Part shown: piece by piece, positions 7,729 through 17,852 of the stretch
Layout of the letters: each line of letters begins with the position of its first letter
How positions within the stretch are numbered: the stretch's first letter is position 1
Translations under genes and position numbers: made by a program
NCBI RefSeq assembly: GCF_039537985.1
Contig: NZ_BAABBN010000007.1
Span: 1,414,533 to 1,478,532, forward strand
Reading direction: 5' to 3'
DNA length: 64,000 nucleotides
Source of the DNA: Litoribacillus peritrichatus
Lineage (GTDB): Bacteria > Pseudomonadota > Gammaproteobacteria > Pseudomonadales > Litoribrevibacteraceae
The notes under the pieces: generated by a model
Seen by the model: only the letters and a program-made list of their open reading frames with translations
What the model was told of the DNA's origin: nothing
Database searches by the model: none

Positions 7729-10173
7729 ATGGGCGTATCGTTTAAAAATAAAATATCAACACGTTTAGCAAAGCAAACGGTGGCCATTGCGTTTTTACTG
7801 GGTGCATTGTTGAGTTCTTTACAGGTTTATCTGGATTATCAAAACCATGGATCTTCATTTGATCAAAACATAGAGCAGCTGTTGTCTGTTTCCTTGGGGT
7901 CTGCTTCTCGCTCAGTAAGAACGCTTGATAATAACCTGGCGGAAGAAGTGGTAAATGGGTTGATGCATTACGAGTTTATTCATGAGGTTCAGATCGTTGA
8001 TGATCTTGGGGTGGTGTTGGCTGAGTCGGAACGAGCGTTGGCTCCTCACTCTTCTACTTATTGGATTACTGAGTGGCTGGAACCCGGTGAAAAGACTTAC
8101 GTTCATCAATTATCTGTGGATCAGGATCAAAGCTCTCAGTTCGGACAGTTGATTATTGGCATTGATAAAGACGTGGCGTTGGGTCCTTTTTATCAACGCT
8201 TGGTTTACGTGGTGTCCAGTGGTTTTATTCGGAACATGTTACTGGCATTGATATTGTTTTATGTGTTTTATGCAATGTTAACGGCCCCGATGACTCGGGT
8301 CGCTCAGGTGATGCGGCGGGTTAATCCTTTGGCCCCGGGAGGCATTCGTTTAAGCAAGGCGCTTGTTAACCGGGGTGATGAATTGGGTGCCATCGCGGGG
8401 GTGACTAACGAGTTTTTTCAAACCATCGAAGAAAGCATCAAGGAGCGTGAGGCCTCTGATAATAAATTATCAGACAGCTTAAAGCAGACTCGTCAAATCA
8501 TAGATAACGTGCCGCATCAAATATGTGCGCGGAATAAAGATGGTCAGTTACTGTTTGTGAATCAGGCCATTGCCGATTTTTATAATATGGATGCCAAGAC
8601 GATGGAGTCGGTGTCCTATTTTGACATTCATGACCGGATTCATAAGGAAGAAAGTCAGGAAATTCAAATTGCAGATCAACAAGTCCTTTCTACCGGCCAA
8701 CCTTATTTTATGCCGGATCACGCAATCACCGATTGTGATGGCAACTTGCACTACGTTCAGACCTCTTTAGTCCCTTTTCAGTACTTTGGTGAAGATACGG
8801 TGTTGGCTGTGTCGGTGGATATTACTGAAAGAAAAGCGGCTGAAGAAAAAGTCATTGAACTGGCGTTTTATGATTCATTAACCGGGTTGCCTAACCGGAA
8901 TTTATTGATAGACCGAATGAATCTTGAAATGAAAAGGGCGGAGCGGCACAACTCAATAGGTGCGTTGTTATTTATTGATCTGGATAACTTCAAAGCGGTC
9001 AATGACTCGTTTGGTCATGCGGTGGGGGATCAGGTTTTACAACATGTGGCGACCCAGTTAAAAGGCTCGTTACGAGCCGTTGATACGGTAGCCCGTCTTG
9101 GTGGCGATGAGTTTTTGATCATCATTCCCGAATTATCGAGTGATCTGTTGGAAGCAAAGAGCCGGGCCAAAGACATTGCTACTATGCTGACCGAGAAAAT
9201 CGCGACACCATTTTTTGTAAAAAACCGGGATTGGGTGGCGTCTGCCAGCATCGGGGTGGCGATGTACCCTGTGGATTGCAATGACGTCTCGGAGGTCATG
9301 CGGTTTGCTGATACGGCGATGTATGAAGCTAAAAAACAAGGGCGCAGTCAGCACGTCTTTTTCGAGTCGGATATGGCCAGTCGGGTGGAGCTGGCTTACT
9401 CATTAGAAAATGAACTCAGGCAAGCGGTCAGTCAACAGCAGTTCTTTTTGGTTTTTCAACCCCAGGTAGGCGTTCAGGAAGGCGTTATTCAGGGTGCAGA
9501 AGTATTAATCCGTTGGCGGCACCCCGAGCGCGGTGTCGTACCGCCTTTTGAGTTTATTCCGGTGTTGGAATCTTCCGGGTTGATTCAGGAGGTAGGCAAG
9601 TGGTTGATTTTTGAGTCGTGTCAATGCATTCGGGACTGGCAAAATCAGGGGCTTTGGCAGGAAGATGCTTGGCTATCGGTGAATGTGAGCCCGAATCAAT
9701 TTTACAATCCAAGCTTTGTTGATGATGTGTTGGCGGCGCTGAAGATCACTGGGGTTAAGCCTGAATGTCTTGAGCTTGAGATCACTGAAGGGATTGTCAT
9801 TGGGGATACAGAAAACACCATCAAGAAACTGCAGAAACTTCGTTCTCATGGGATTCGGGTGGCGATGGATGACTTTGGTACGGGCTATTCTTCATTGTCG
9901 TATTTAAAACGAATTCCTTTGGATGTTCTGAAGATTGATCAGTCTTTTGTTCGTGATGTAACGGTGGATAAAACGGATAAAGCCATTGTGGAAGCCATTT
10001 TAGCGATGTCGATCAGCCTTGATCTGGAAGTTGTCGCTGAAGGCATTGAAACCAAAGAGCATTACCTGTTCTTTAAAGGAACCCGTTGTCACAGGTATCA
10101 GGGCTATTTATACAGCCCACCGGTTGAAGCGTCATTCTTTAAAGAAATGCTAAAAGAAATAGTGGTGGCTTAG
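7729..10173 (+). CDS. membrane PAS-GGDEF-EAL c-di-GMP signalling protein
   Basis: The start at ATG 7729 gives 814 residues and places a transmembrane helix near residues 17-34; longer in-frame starts lack a clear ribosome site. A periplasmic sensor region is followed by a second helix (about 165-190), a HAMP-like linker, a PAS domain (about 255-370), GGDEF (RLGGDEF near 456-462) and EAL. The RAVD motif five residues before RLGGDEF is a product-inhibition I-site. The EAL domain has EVL in place of EAL but keeps DDFGTGYSSL, LKID, AEGIET and the QGY motif, so phosphodiesterase activity is likely. It could make, break or switch c-di-GMP. The sensed signal is unknown. Confidence 0.9.
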   Translation: MGVSFKNKISTRLAKQTVAIAFLLGALLSSLQVYLDYQNHGSSFDQNIEQLLSVSLGSASRSVRTLDNNLAEEVVNGLMHYEFIHEVQIVDDLGVVLAESERALAPHSSTYWITEWLEPGEKTYVHQLSVDQDQSSQFGQLIIGIDKDVALGPFYQRLVYVVSSGFIRNMLLALILFYVFYAMLTAPMTRVAQVMRRVNPLAPGGIRLSKALVNRGDELGAIAGVTNEFFQTIEESIKEREASDNKLSDSLKQTRQIIDNVPHQICARNKDGQLLFVNQAIADFYNMDAKTMESVSYFDIHDRIHKEESQEIQIADQQVLSTGQPYFMPDHAITDCDGNLHYVQTSLVPFQYFGEDTVLAVSVDITERKAAEEKVIELAFYDSLTGLPNRNLLIDRMNLEMKRAERHNSIGALLFIDLDNFKAVNDSFGHAVGDQVLQHVATQLKGSLRAVDTVARLGGDEFLIIIPELSSDLLEAKSRAKDIATMLTEKIATPFFVKNRDWVASASIGVAMYPVDCNDVSEVMRFADTAMYEAKKQGRSQHVFFESDMASRVELAYSLENELRQAVSQQQFFLVFQPQVGVQEGVIQGAEVLIRWRHPERGVVPPFEFIPVLESSGLIQEVGKWLIFESCQCIRDWQNQGLWQEDAWLSVNVSPNQFYNPSFVDDVLAALKITGVKPECLELEITEGIVIGDTENTIKKLQKLRSHGIRVAMDDFGTGYSSLSYLKRIPLDVLKIDQSFVRDVTVDKTDKAIVEAILAMSISLDLEVVAEGIETKEHYLFFKGTRCHRYQGYLYSPPVEASFFKEMLKEIVVA

Positions 10174-10467
10174 TTGTTTTCTGGGTCGTGTTAGCGTCAG
10201 AGAAGCTAAGGTAAACAGAAAGGGTGAGTGAACACGCCAGCGACAGGGGGTATAAGAGGTGTCACAGGCATGTACCCAAATCCATATGAGTACGTGGTCG
10301 CTTTTGTGTTCACTCGGGACTGTATAGTACGGATATTTTTTATAATGAAAAGTACTTTCAGGTACCAAAGGGCTAAAACCTAATGTTCTAAGAATATAAC
10401 GCTGATTTAATGTTTCATCATTGAACTTTTCTTCGAAGTTGAGATTTTTTTCTATTTATCAACCGCT

Positions 10468-13443
10468 TTACATCTGACTTTGTTCTATTAAAGAGATGTA
10501 GCTGGTCAGTTCTGATTTCTCAGTTTCTTCCAAATCGCAATTTAAGAGTACAAAGTCGATGGTCTTAATGACTGAGCGCCACCTCGGATTCTTAGGTAGC
10601 GTTTGTTCATTCAGGTATTTGTCTAAGGTGCGGGTTTTGATTGACCCACCATCAATATAGACACGCCAGATTTTGCTTTCTTCAGCCAAAGACGCTTTGG
10701 TCTTGCCTGTGTGTTTTTCCCATACCCGAATGGCCAGTCTGGCGGCTTTGACTAAGTTTATTCTGTTCTTGGTCGCACGGTTTAAGCCAGGGGCTAGATT
10801 AATGTCAGATTCAGGGGAGGCTGAAACAGAGGATTCATTGGCGGTTTGGCTGGGTAGCTGATTGGAAGTTTGGTCAGGAAACTGGCTAATGCTCAGATGG
10901 CTCAATACCGACTCCAATTTTTGAAGGCGGGTCTCCAGTTGTTCTTTGGCTTCCAATTCCGAGATCAGGCGCTCGTTGTTCTGGGCTAACTCATGGCTGA
11001 GTGACGCTTTCAAATGCGCCTCCACTCTGGCGTGAAGCTCCGGCTGGTTGTATGGTTTGGTAATGTAGTCGGAAGCTCCGGCCTCAAATGCCTGAACGAT
11101 GTCTTGGGTTTGTTGCAAGGCTGTGAGCATAATGATCGGAAGCTCAAGAGCTGAAAACTGCTTGCGAATCGCCCTACAGACCTCAAGGCCGCTCATGCCG
11201 GGCATCATGATATCCAGTAATACTAAATCGGGCTGTTCATACTCTGGCAGGGCCTCAAGTATTTGTTGGCCCGAACTGAAGCACCTGCACTGATAACCAA
11301 AGGTGGTTAATTGATTTTGAATGATTTGCAAATTGATGGGCTCATCATCCACGGCCCAAACCACAAGTGCATGCTGGCTTTGGGGTTGTTGAGCCTGCGC
11401 TTCCGGGATCATGTCGGGGCGGTAGGTTTCCCTTCGATCCTCAGCGGTGGAGGCTGTGTCCTTTTTGGTGATGGCGGTGACAGACTTGGGTAAATAGGTG
11501 GTGGTGTCCAGAGTGAAGTAAAAGGTGCTGCCGTGGCCAGGTATGCTGCGGACTTGCAACTCACTGTTATGAAGGCTTAATAAATCTTTGGTGATGGTTA
11601 AACCGAGACCATGGCCACCGAGCACTTCACCTTGTTGTTGGCCTTGCTTGTACGCTTCGAAAATCTCACTGGTTTCTGAATGATCGATGCCTAAACCTGT
11701 ATCTCGAATGCTGATTTTTAATTTTTCGTTGGGCTCCTGTTCAACAATTACGTTGATGTGGCCATTTGAGGTGAACTTAATGGCGTTGCCAATCAGGTTA
11801 AACAGAATCTGTTGCAGCCGGTCTTCATCCGCCATTACGTTAGGAATTTGATCTGGTATTTTGGTTTGAAGGGTGACTGGGCGGCCTTTGAGGAGAGGCC
11901 GTAGGCTGGTGGTCACTTGCTCAATAAGAGGCGCAACTGACACCGATGTTAATGACAGCTTCAGGTTATTATGTTTGATGCTGGACAGGTCGAGGATGTC
12001 ATTAACAAGATTCGCAAGGCGAATGGAAGAGGAGTGAATCAGTCTTAGATTCGTTTGGGAGTCTTTATCGATGTTTTGTTCTTGTTTCAGAACCAAGTCG
12101 GACAGGGCTGAAATCCCGTGGATTGGGGTTCTCAGTTCATGAGAGGTTTGAGCCAAAAAATCATCTTTCATTGCATCAATTTTCTGCAGCTGAATGTTTT
12201 GACGTTGCAGTCTTTCGCTGAGTAATTCTTCGTTGGTCAGGCTAAATGCGTATCTTTGGTTAAGCAACCATGCCTGAAGAATGAGAAAGGCTGTAACGCC
12301 CCATTCCGTGACCATAGGTAACTGCAAAATCATGTTGTGAGTTAGAAGGTCCAGAATAAAACTGACAATAAAAATAAGACAGCTTAACCCGAACAGAATG
12401 GCTGACTTTCTTTTGTGCAGGAAGGCCAGAATGGCAATGCGTAAAATATAAATCACCGCAACCGACGCTATGGCCTGGTAGGGAATCGCTAATAAAGTGT
12501 ATTGAGTTGAGTGTAGTGCCAGCGTCAAAATCGAAAAGGTGACGGCAATGGCGCTAAATACTATTTCTGTTTTGTGAGATTGGTAATGAGGATACAGCCG
12601 GTTTACGAACGCAATGAACAGCGGGACGCTGATGTAAAAACAAATATATTCCAGCCGTTCACTGATGTTCCAAGTAAGGACAGGCAGCAGGTTGTTTAAA
12701 ATGTGTTCGCCGGTAATGCCGTTTCGAAAACCCACCGCTAAGCAGAAGCAACCGAAAAATAGCGCTGCAGTTTCTTTTTTACGAGCCAGATACAACGAAA
12801 TGAATAAGCCACCGAAAATCAGTAATAAAACGGTCAATGCCGAATCCAGAATGGTGGGCAGCGTGACCAGCTGATTTAATCCGGAGGGGCCGGTAATCAG
12901 CAGTGAACTCCAGAAACCGCCTTCCTTGTAATGAAAATTGGAGGTGTGTATGGCTAACCGGATACGCTCTTGCTTGGCTGAGATATAGGCTGTTTTTGAC
13001 GAATATCCAGGCTGCTCCAGCTCGGCAGACAGTGCTGGCGTTCCTTGTTCGATAACTTTGATCCCGTTGGCCCACACAACTCCGGCTGACGGTAAGTCGG
13101 ACAGTTTTAGGTAGACTCCCTCAATATTTTTTGGAAGTTTTAAATCCAAATAAAGCGTTGCTGCGCCTAAGGGACCTTGCTGACCATCTGGCCGAACCAC
13201 GTTATTCCAAACGGAGGGAATAACGTAAGGTTGAGTGGTTTCGGGTACGATTGTTGGTGAAGAAAACCGATTCCAAATGATTCCCCATTCGGTGTCGAGC
13301 GGGTGGACATTTTGTTCTGAAAAGTCGGCACCTGAAAGGTCCAGCAAGGGTGCCGCAGACAAATGCGCTGAATAAAATCCGATGAATGTACCGATGACTA
13401 GGCAAAGCCACGCAGAACGTGTTTTGACGTTAAAAAAACTCAA
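10468..13443 (-). CDS. 7TMR-DISM hybrid sensor kinase with extra C-terminal domain
   Basis: The product has 991 residues. A signal-like helix is followed by a periplasmic 7TMR-DISM extracellular domain (about 35-190), seven transmembrane helices (about 195-395), a coiled coil, HisKA with phosphoacceptor His435 (TSHELRTP), an ATPase domain with NLIGNAIKFT, DTGLGID and GGHGLGL, and a receiver with Asp744 in LLDIMMPG. A short coiled coil and a polar linker then lead to an unrecognised domain of about 100 residues (883-991) containing WRVYID, TRTLDKYL and LPKNPRWR. The gene diverges from a two-receiver diguanylate cyclase, its likely partner. The ligand is unknown. Confidence 0.9.
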   Translation of the reverse strand: MSFFNVKTRSAWLCLVIGTFIGFYSAHLSAAPLLDLSGADFSEQNVHPLDTEWGIIWNRFSSPTIVPETTQPYVIPSVWNNVVRPDGQQGPLGAATLYLDLKLPKNIEGVYLKLSDLPSAGVVWANGIKVIEQGTPALSAELEQPGYSSKTAYISAKQERIRLAIHTSNFHYKEGGFWSSLLITGPSGLNQLVTLPTILDSALTVLLLIFGGLFISLYLARKKETAALFFGCFCLAVGFRNGITGEHILNNLLPVLTWNISERLEYICFYISVPLFIAFVNRLYPHYQSHKTEIVFSAIAVTFSILTLALHSTQYTLLAIPYQAIASVAVIYILRIAILAFLHKRKSAILFGLSCLIFIVSFILDLLTHNMILQLPMVTEWGVTAFLILQAWLLNQRYAFSLTNEELLSERLQRQNIQLQKIDAMKDDFLAQTSHELRTPIHGISALSDLVLKQEQNIDKDSQTNLRLIHSSSIRLANLVNDILDLSSIKHNNLKLSLTSVSVAPLIEQVTTSLRPLLKGRPVTLQTKIPDQIPNVMADEDRLQQILFNLIGNAIKFTSNGHINVIVEQEPNEKLKISIRDTGLGIDHSETSEIFEAYKQGQQQGEVLGGHGLGLTITKDLLSLHNSELQVRSIPGHGSTFYFTLDTTTYLPKSVTAITKKDTASTAEDRRETYRPDMIPEAQAQQPQSQHALVVWAVDDEPINLQIIQNQLTTFGYQCRCFSSGQQILEALPEYEQPDLVLLDIMMPGMSGLEVCRAIRKQFSALELPIIMLTALQQTQDIVQAFEAGASDYITKPYNQPELHARVEAHLKASLSHELAQNNERLISELEAKEQLETRLQKLESVLSHLSISQFPDQTSNQLPSQTANESSVSASPESDINLAPGLNRATKNRINLVKAARLAIRVWEKHTGKTKASLAEESKIWRVYIDGGSIKTRTLDKYLNEQTLPKNPRWRSVIKTIDFVLLNCDLEETEKSELTSYISLIEQSQM

Positions 13444-13561
13444 GGTTCTGAATCCTGTTTTTATCTTTATTATTAGAATTTAGGATTATACTAACATGTA
13501 GAATTTTGTTTTTGCGTTATAGGTTTACCGAATAATATTAAAAAATCAGGTGTGCTTAACT

Positions 13562-14827
13562 ATGACAGGAAAGAAAAAACGGGTATTAGTGGTTGAAGAC
13601 AGTCCGATTGTTTTGAAAATCATTGGGCACATGGTTCGACAGGAGTTGGATGAGAGTCTGTACGAGGTCGATTTTGTTGATTCAATGGCTGCGGCCAGTC
13701 AGTTAATGGAAGAGCACACCTATTTTGCGGCATTAGCGGACTTAAATTTACCCGATGCGCCAAATGGTGAAGTGGTGGATAGTGTTCTTGCAAAAGGCAT
13801 TCCTTGCATTGTTTTGACCGGTACATACAGTGAAGAGCGAAGGGAGTCCCTGCTCAAATTAGGCATTGTCGACTATGTTGTTAAAGAAAGCCGTTTTTCA
13901 TACGCCTACGCCGTTAAATTGGTGAATCGTTTAGCATTGAATGAATTTATTAAGGTGCTGGTGGTTGAAGACTCCACCACGGCCCGTAACTATGTGAAAG
14001 GGTTACTTGAACAGCATTTATTTCAGGTGTTAGAGGCTGAAAATGGCCTTCAGGCTTTGGATATTTACAAACAGCATCCTGAAATCCGGCTTATCATTAC
14101 GGATTACCATATGCCTGAAATGGATGGTTTTGAGCTGGTTCGTGAAATCCGTGGGCAAAGTGATAAAACCGACCTTGCTATTATTGGGCTGTCTTCGGTT
14201 GAAAAGAGCGCTTTATCGGCCAAGTTCATCAAAAATGGCGCGAATGATTTTCTACAAAAACCATTTTTTCCGGAGGAGCTGCACTGCCGGGTCATTCATA
14301 ACCTGGAATCCATTGAGCTTATACAGGCTCTGAACGATGCTGCGAACAGTGACTATCTGACCAAGCTTTACAATCGACGTTATTTATTTGATGTAGGCGG
14401 CGCGCAATATGACCATGCCCAACCTAATAAACCGTTTGCCGTGGCATTGATGGACATCGACCATTTCAAAGCGTTCAATGATAATTATGGGCATGAGGCT
14501 GGTGATGCGATGTTGGTGCATGTTGGTCAGTTGTTGAAAGAGTCGTTCAGCCGGTTTCTGGTTGCCCGTATGGGCGGTGAAGAGTTTTGTGTGCTTCTGC
14601 CCGGGCTCTCTCAAAATCAGGCGTACACCCTAATGAATAACTTTCGGACGCGTTTTGAAGATGAAGGCATGTATTTAGGGGATGAATACATTCAGGCCAC
14701 CATCAGTATTGGTGTTACCAGTATGAAAGGGGATAACCTGGACAGTATGATAGCAACCGCCGATGAGCTCCTTTACCGAGCGAAGGAAGTGGGAAGGAAT
14801 TTTGTAATCGGTGATGACTCTGCTTGA
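13562..14827 (+). CDS. two-receiver diguanylate cyclase response regulator
   Basis: ATG 13562 with AGGTG nine bases upstream gives 421 residues; an in-frame GTG at 13550 is less likely. There are two receiver domains with phosphoacceptors Asp60 (LADLNLPD) and Asp181 (ITDYHMPEMDG), then a GGDEF domain with the active variant GGEEF at 338-342. No RxxD inhibitory site is visible before it. The layout resembles PleD. The first receiver is divergent (DLNLPDAPNG). Phosphorylation is expected to raise c-di-GMP. The divergent 7TMR hybrid kinase next door is the obvious candidate phosphodonor, which is inference. Confidence 0.92.
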   Translation: MTGKKKRVLVVEDSPIVLKIIGHMVRQELDESLYEVDFVDSMAAASQLMEEHTYFAALADLNLPDAPNGEVVDSVLAKGIPCIVLTGTYSEERRESLLKLGIVDYVVKESRFSYAYAVKLVNRLALNEFIKVLVVEDSTTARNYVKGLLEQHLFQVLEAENGLQALDIYKQHPEIRLIITDYHMPEMDGFELVREIRGQSDKTDLAIIGLSSVEKSALSAKFIKNGANDFLQKPFFPEELHCRVIHNLESIELIQALNDAANSDYLTKLYNRRYLFDVGGAQYDHAQPNKPFAVALMDIDHFKAFNDNYGHEAGDAMLVHVGQLLKESFSRFLVARMGGEEFCVLLPGLSQNQAYTLMNNFRTRFEDEGMYLGDEYIQATISIGVTSMKGDNLDSMIATADELLYRAKEVGRNFVIGDDSA

Positions 14828-14934
14828 TGTGCTTAGGCCTGAATTGGTCTTTGAATAAATTAGCAAACAGATTTTCTCAACCAGAGTGGCAGGGGGATGG
14901 GCCGCTCTGGTGATCCGTGAATTCAATGACTGCT

Positions 14935-16482
14935 TTAACCTGCTTTTCCTAGCAGCTCATCGGTGGTTTTGTCCGGGCACTCCCAGCTTTGAATGACCAC
15001 TTTATCCTCCATGGATTCGAGTTTGATTGGAAACCCCCACAGCGAATGGATGTGCTTGAGCATTTCATCGGTAGACTCCTTGCTCAGCGGTTTTTTATCG
15101 TGCATGTAATGCCTTAATGTTAAGGCCCGGTCACCCCGCACGTTAACATTGTAGACCTGAATATTTGGCTCGCTGTTACCAATGTTGTATTGCGCGGAAA
15201 GCTCTTCTCTTAATTCCTGGTAGCCCATTTCGTCGTGTATCGCAGTGACTTTCAGGTGATCCTGTGAGTGATCGTCTTTTATGCCGAATAAGTGTAAATC
15301 CCGCATGACCTTCGGCGACAAAAACTGAAGAATAAAACTCTCGTCTTTGTAGTTCCTCATGGCGTTATCGAGGGTCTTGATCCAGTCTGAACCGGCGATG
15401 TCAGGAAACCACTGTTTATCCTCATCGGTGGGTGATACGCAAATGCGTTTGATGTCCCGCATCATATTAAAACCCAGTGTGTATGGGTTAATACCACTGT
15501 AATAGGGACTGTCAAAGTCGGGCTGAAAAATGACATTGGTATGTGACTGCATGCATTCGAGTAACATGCCTTCGGTGATGTAACCCCGGTCGTACAGCTC
15601 GTTGATCAGGGTGTAATGCCAAAAGGTGGCCCAGCCTTCATTCATCACCTGAGTTTGTTTCTGAGGGTAAAAATACTGTGATAACTTGCGTACAATCCGG
15701 ATGATTTCCCGTTGCCAGGTTTCCAGCAGTGGCGCATTTTTTTCAATGAAATACAGAATATTTTCTTCTTGCTCCGCCGGGAATCGCTGTACTTTGGCGT
15801 TCTTTTTCTTTTTGGTCTTCGGAATGGTGTTCCACAGTTGATTGAGCTGCCTTTGGCGGTATTCTTCTCTGGCTGCTTGTTGCGCTTCCTCCTGTTGCGG
15901 TGAGAGCGGCACAGGCCTTTTGTAGCGATTGACGCCGTAGTTCATCAGGGCGTGGCAAGAGTCGAGTAGCTGCTCAACCTGCGCTGTACCGTGGCGTTCT
16001 TCACAGCGTTGAATGTATTGTTTAGCGAATAATAAATAGTCAATGATGGCCGTTGCGTCCGTCCAGGCGCGAAACAGATAGTTGCCTTTGAAGAAAGAGT
16101 TATGACCATAGCAGGCATGGGCAATGACCAGTGCCTGCATGGCCATGGTGTTTTCTTCCATCAGGTACGAAATGCTGGGCGATGAGTTGATCACAATCTC
16201 GTAAGCCAAACCCATGGTGCCGCGTTTGTAGTTCTTATGTGTTCCTAAAAAGTGCTTTCCGAAAGACCAATGGTTGTACATTAATGGCATACCGATGGAC
16301 GCATATGCATCCATCATTTGTTCGGAGGATATAACCTCAATTTGATTGGGGTAGGTGTCTAGCCCAAATTCCTCTGCCAGCTCACTGATTTTACTGTCGT
16401 ACTTAGCAAGAAGCTCAAAGCTCCACTCTGAACCCTCTGATAAGTATTGTGTTTTGAAGGGGCGTTTTTGTTTTTTTATCAT
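14935..16482 (-). CDS. ycgB: SpoVR/YcgB family protein
   Basis: The 515-residue protein matches E. coli YcgB (about 510) and Bacillus SpoVR throughout, for example NEGWATFWHY, YNHWSFGK and the NPYTLGFNM motif. SpoVR helps spore cortex formation in Bacillus; in gammaproteobacteria it is a stress and stationary-phase protein of unknown chemistry. Its start ATG overlaps the stop of the upstream DUF444 gene by four bases (16479-16482), indicating tight translational coupling in the prkA-yeaH-spoVR operon. Confidence 0.95.
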   Translation of the reverse strand: MIKKQKRPFKTQYLSEGSEWSFELLAKYDSKISELAEEFGLDTYPNQIEVISSEQMMDAYASIGMPLMYNHWSFGKHFLGTHKNYKRGTMGLAYEIVINSSPSISYLMEENTMAMQALVIAHACYGHNSFFKGNYLFRAWTDATAIIDYLLFAKQYIQRCEERHGTAQVEQLLDSCHALMNYGVNRYKRPVPLSPQQEEAQQAAREEYRQRQLNQLWNTIPKTKKKKNAKVQRFPAEQEENILYFIEKNAPLLETWQREIIRIVRKLSQYFYPQKQTQVMNEGWATFWHYTLINELYDRGYITEGMLLECMQSHTNVIFQPDFDSPYYSGINPYTLGFNMMRDIKRICVSPTDEDKQWFPDIAGSDWIKTLDNAMRNYKDESFILQFLSPKVMRDLHLFGIKDDHSQDHLKVTAIHDEMGYQELREELSAQYNIGNSEPNIQVYNVNVRGDRALTLRHYMHDKKPLSKESTDEMLKHIHSLWGFPIKLESMEDKVVIQSWECPDKTTDELLGKAG

Positions 16483-17771
16483 GCCTCTTTCCTCTCAAAC
16501 AGCTCTCTGAATACGGGATAAATGTCTGCGGCATCGGTTAAATCCTGCATGGCAAATTGATCAGGAAAGGTCGTCGCCACCTGTTTGTATTCTTCCCACA
16601 GATTTTGATGAAAACGGGAGCCGATTTCTACGTAGGCAAAGTATTGAACCAGGGGCATAATTTTTTCCATCAATAACTTGGCGCACTTGATGGAGTCATC
16701 GTCCCAATTGTCTCCGTCCGAGGCTTGTGCCACGTAAATGTTCCAGTCAGCAGGGTTGTATCTTTGCTCGATTACTTCGGCGGTTAAATCCAGTGCACTT
16801 GAAACAATGGTTCCGCCGGTTTCCCGTGAATAAAAGAAGGTTTCTTCGTCGACTTCCTGAGCGGTGGTGTGGTGGCGAATGAAAACAACGTCGATTTGCT
16901 TGTAATTCCGCTTTAAGAAGAGAAACAGCAAGATAAAGAACCGCTTGGCGATATCTTTAATGGCTTGGGTCATGCTGCCTGATACGTCCATCACACAGAA
17001 CATCACCGCTCGGGTACTGGGCAAAGGCACTTTGACTAAATTGTGATAACGAAGGTCGAAATCATCAATGAAAGGCAGCTTACCGAGCTTATGACGAAGC
17101 TCTTCCAACTCTTGTATAAGCGCATTACGAATGACTTCAAGATCATCGTTGGTTTTGCCTGCTTCTTGCTCCTCCTCCAAGGCTTTCAGCTGCATGAGAA
17201 TTTCTTTAGCCCGTTTACGCTTCTTACCGCCTAACGCGATTCGTCGGGCGTGCGCGTTGCGCAATGAGCGGACCACATTGAGTTTGTCCGGTGTGCCGGA
17301 ATTGGTGAAACCTGCTCTGTGATATTCGAAACTGGTGGCATCTTTCAGTTGTTTTCTGATCAGGTTCGGAAGTTCGAGGTCTTCGAACATATAGTCCAAA
17401 AACTCCTCCTGGCTGATTTGAAATACGAAGTCATCCATGCCTTCGCCCTGATTGCTGGCTTTGCCTTCGCCTGCTCCGCCTGCACCACCGCCTGAAGGAG
17501 GGCGGGCAATATGATCGCCCTGGTGAAACTCTTTATTGCCCGGATGTACACGCGTATTTACGCCGCCCGGACCATGATGAAATATGGGTTCTGATACATC
17601 GCGACTGGGCAGGCTGATTTCAGTGCCTTGCTCCATGTCCTGAATGCTGCGTTGTTTGATGGTCTGGTTCACCGCTTCTTTAATGTGTTTTTTATAGCGG
17701 TCAAGAAACCTCTGTCGGTTTACAGTGCTTTTATTTTTGCCATTTAAACGTCGGTCTATGATATGGGTCAT
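16479..17771 (-). CDS. yeaH: YeaH, DUF444 von Willebrand-like protein
   Basis: The 430-residue protein has a basic N-terminus, a glycine-rich low-complexity segment (about 93-110) and a C-terminal von Willebrand A-like domain with the metal site DVSGS at residues 262-266. It matches the YeaH/DUF444 family, always found with the kinase PrkA. YeaH is thought to act with PrkA during nutrient stress, possibly as partner or substrate. GGAGGG lies just before the ATG. It overlaps spoVR by four bases and is separated from prkA by 81 bases containing a hairpin. Confidence 0.95.
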   Translation of the reverse strand: MTHIIDRRLNGKNKSTVNRQRFLDRYKKHIKEAVNQTIKQRSIQDMEQGTEISLPSRDVSEPIFHHGPGGVNTRVHPGNKEFHQGDHIARPPSGGGAGGAGEGKASNQGEGMDDFVFQISQEEFLDYMFEDLELPNLIRKQLKDATSFEYHRAGFTNSGTPDKLNVVRSLRNAHARRIALGGKKRKRAKEILMQLKALEEEQEAGKTNDDLEVIRNALIQELEELRHKLGKLPFIDDFDLRYHNLVKVPLPSTRAVMFCVMDVSGSMTQAIKDIAKRFFILLFLFLKRNYKQIDVVFIRHHTTAQEVDEETFFYSRETGGTIVSSALDLTAEVIEQRYNPADWNIYVAQASDGDNWDDDSIKCAKLLMEKIMPLVQYFAYVEIGSRFHQNLWEEYKQVATTFPDQFAMQDLTDAADIYPVFRELFERKEA

Positions 17772-17800
17772 AGGCCCTCCAAACTCTTTGGACGCAGATA

Positions 17801-17828
17801 ACCACCTAGAGCCAAACTCTAGGTTGGT
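17801..17828 (-). other. hairpin between prkA and yeaH
   Basis: CCTAGAG (17805-17811) pairs with CTCTAGG (17817-17823) around CCAAA, with flanking A/T and ACC/GGT pairs extending the stem across one bulged base. No U-tract follows on the minus strand, so an RNA processing or stability element is more likely than a terminator. Confidence 0.5.
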
Positions 17829-17852
17829 GAAAAATCTGCATCAGTGAATGAT

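Noticed and set aside
8868..10160. EAL domain judged inactive because of EVL in place of EAL
   Set aside because: The catalytic Glu is kept, and the DDFGTGYSSL, LKID, AEGIET and Gln motifs are all present, so activity is likely.
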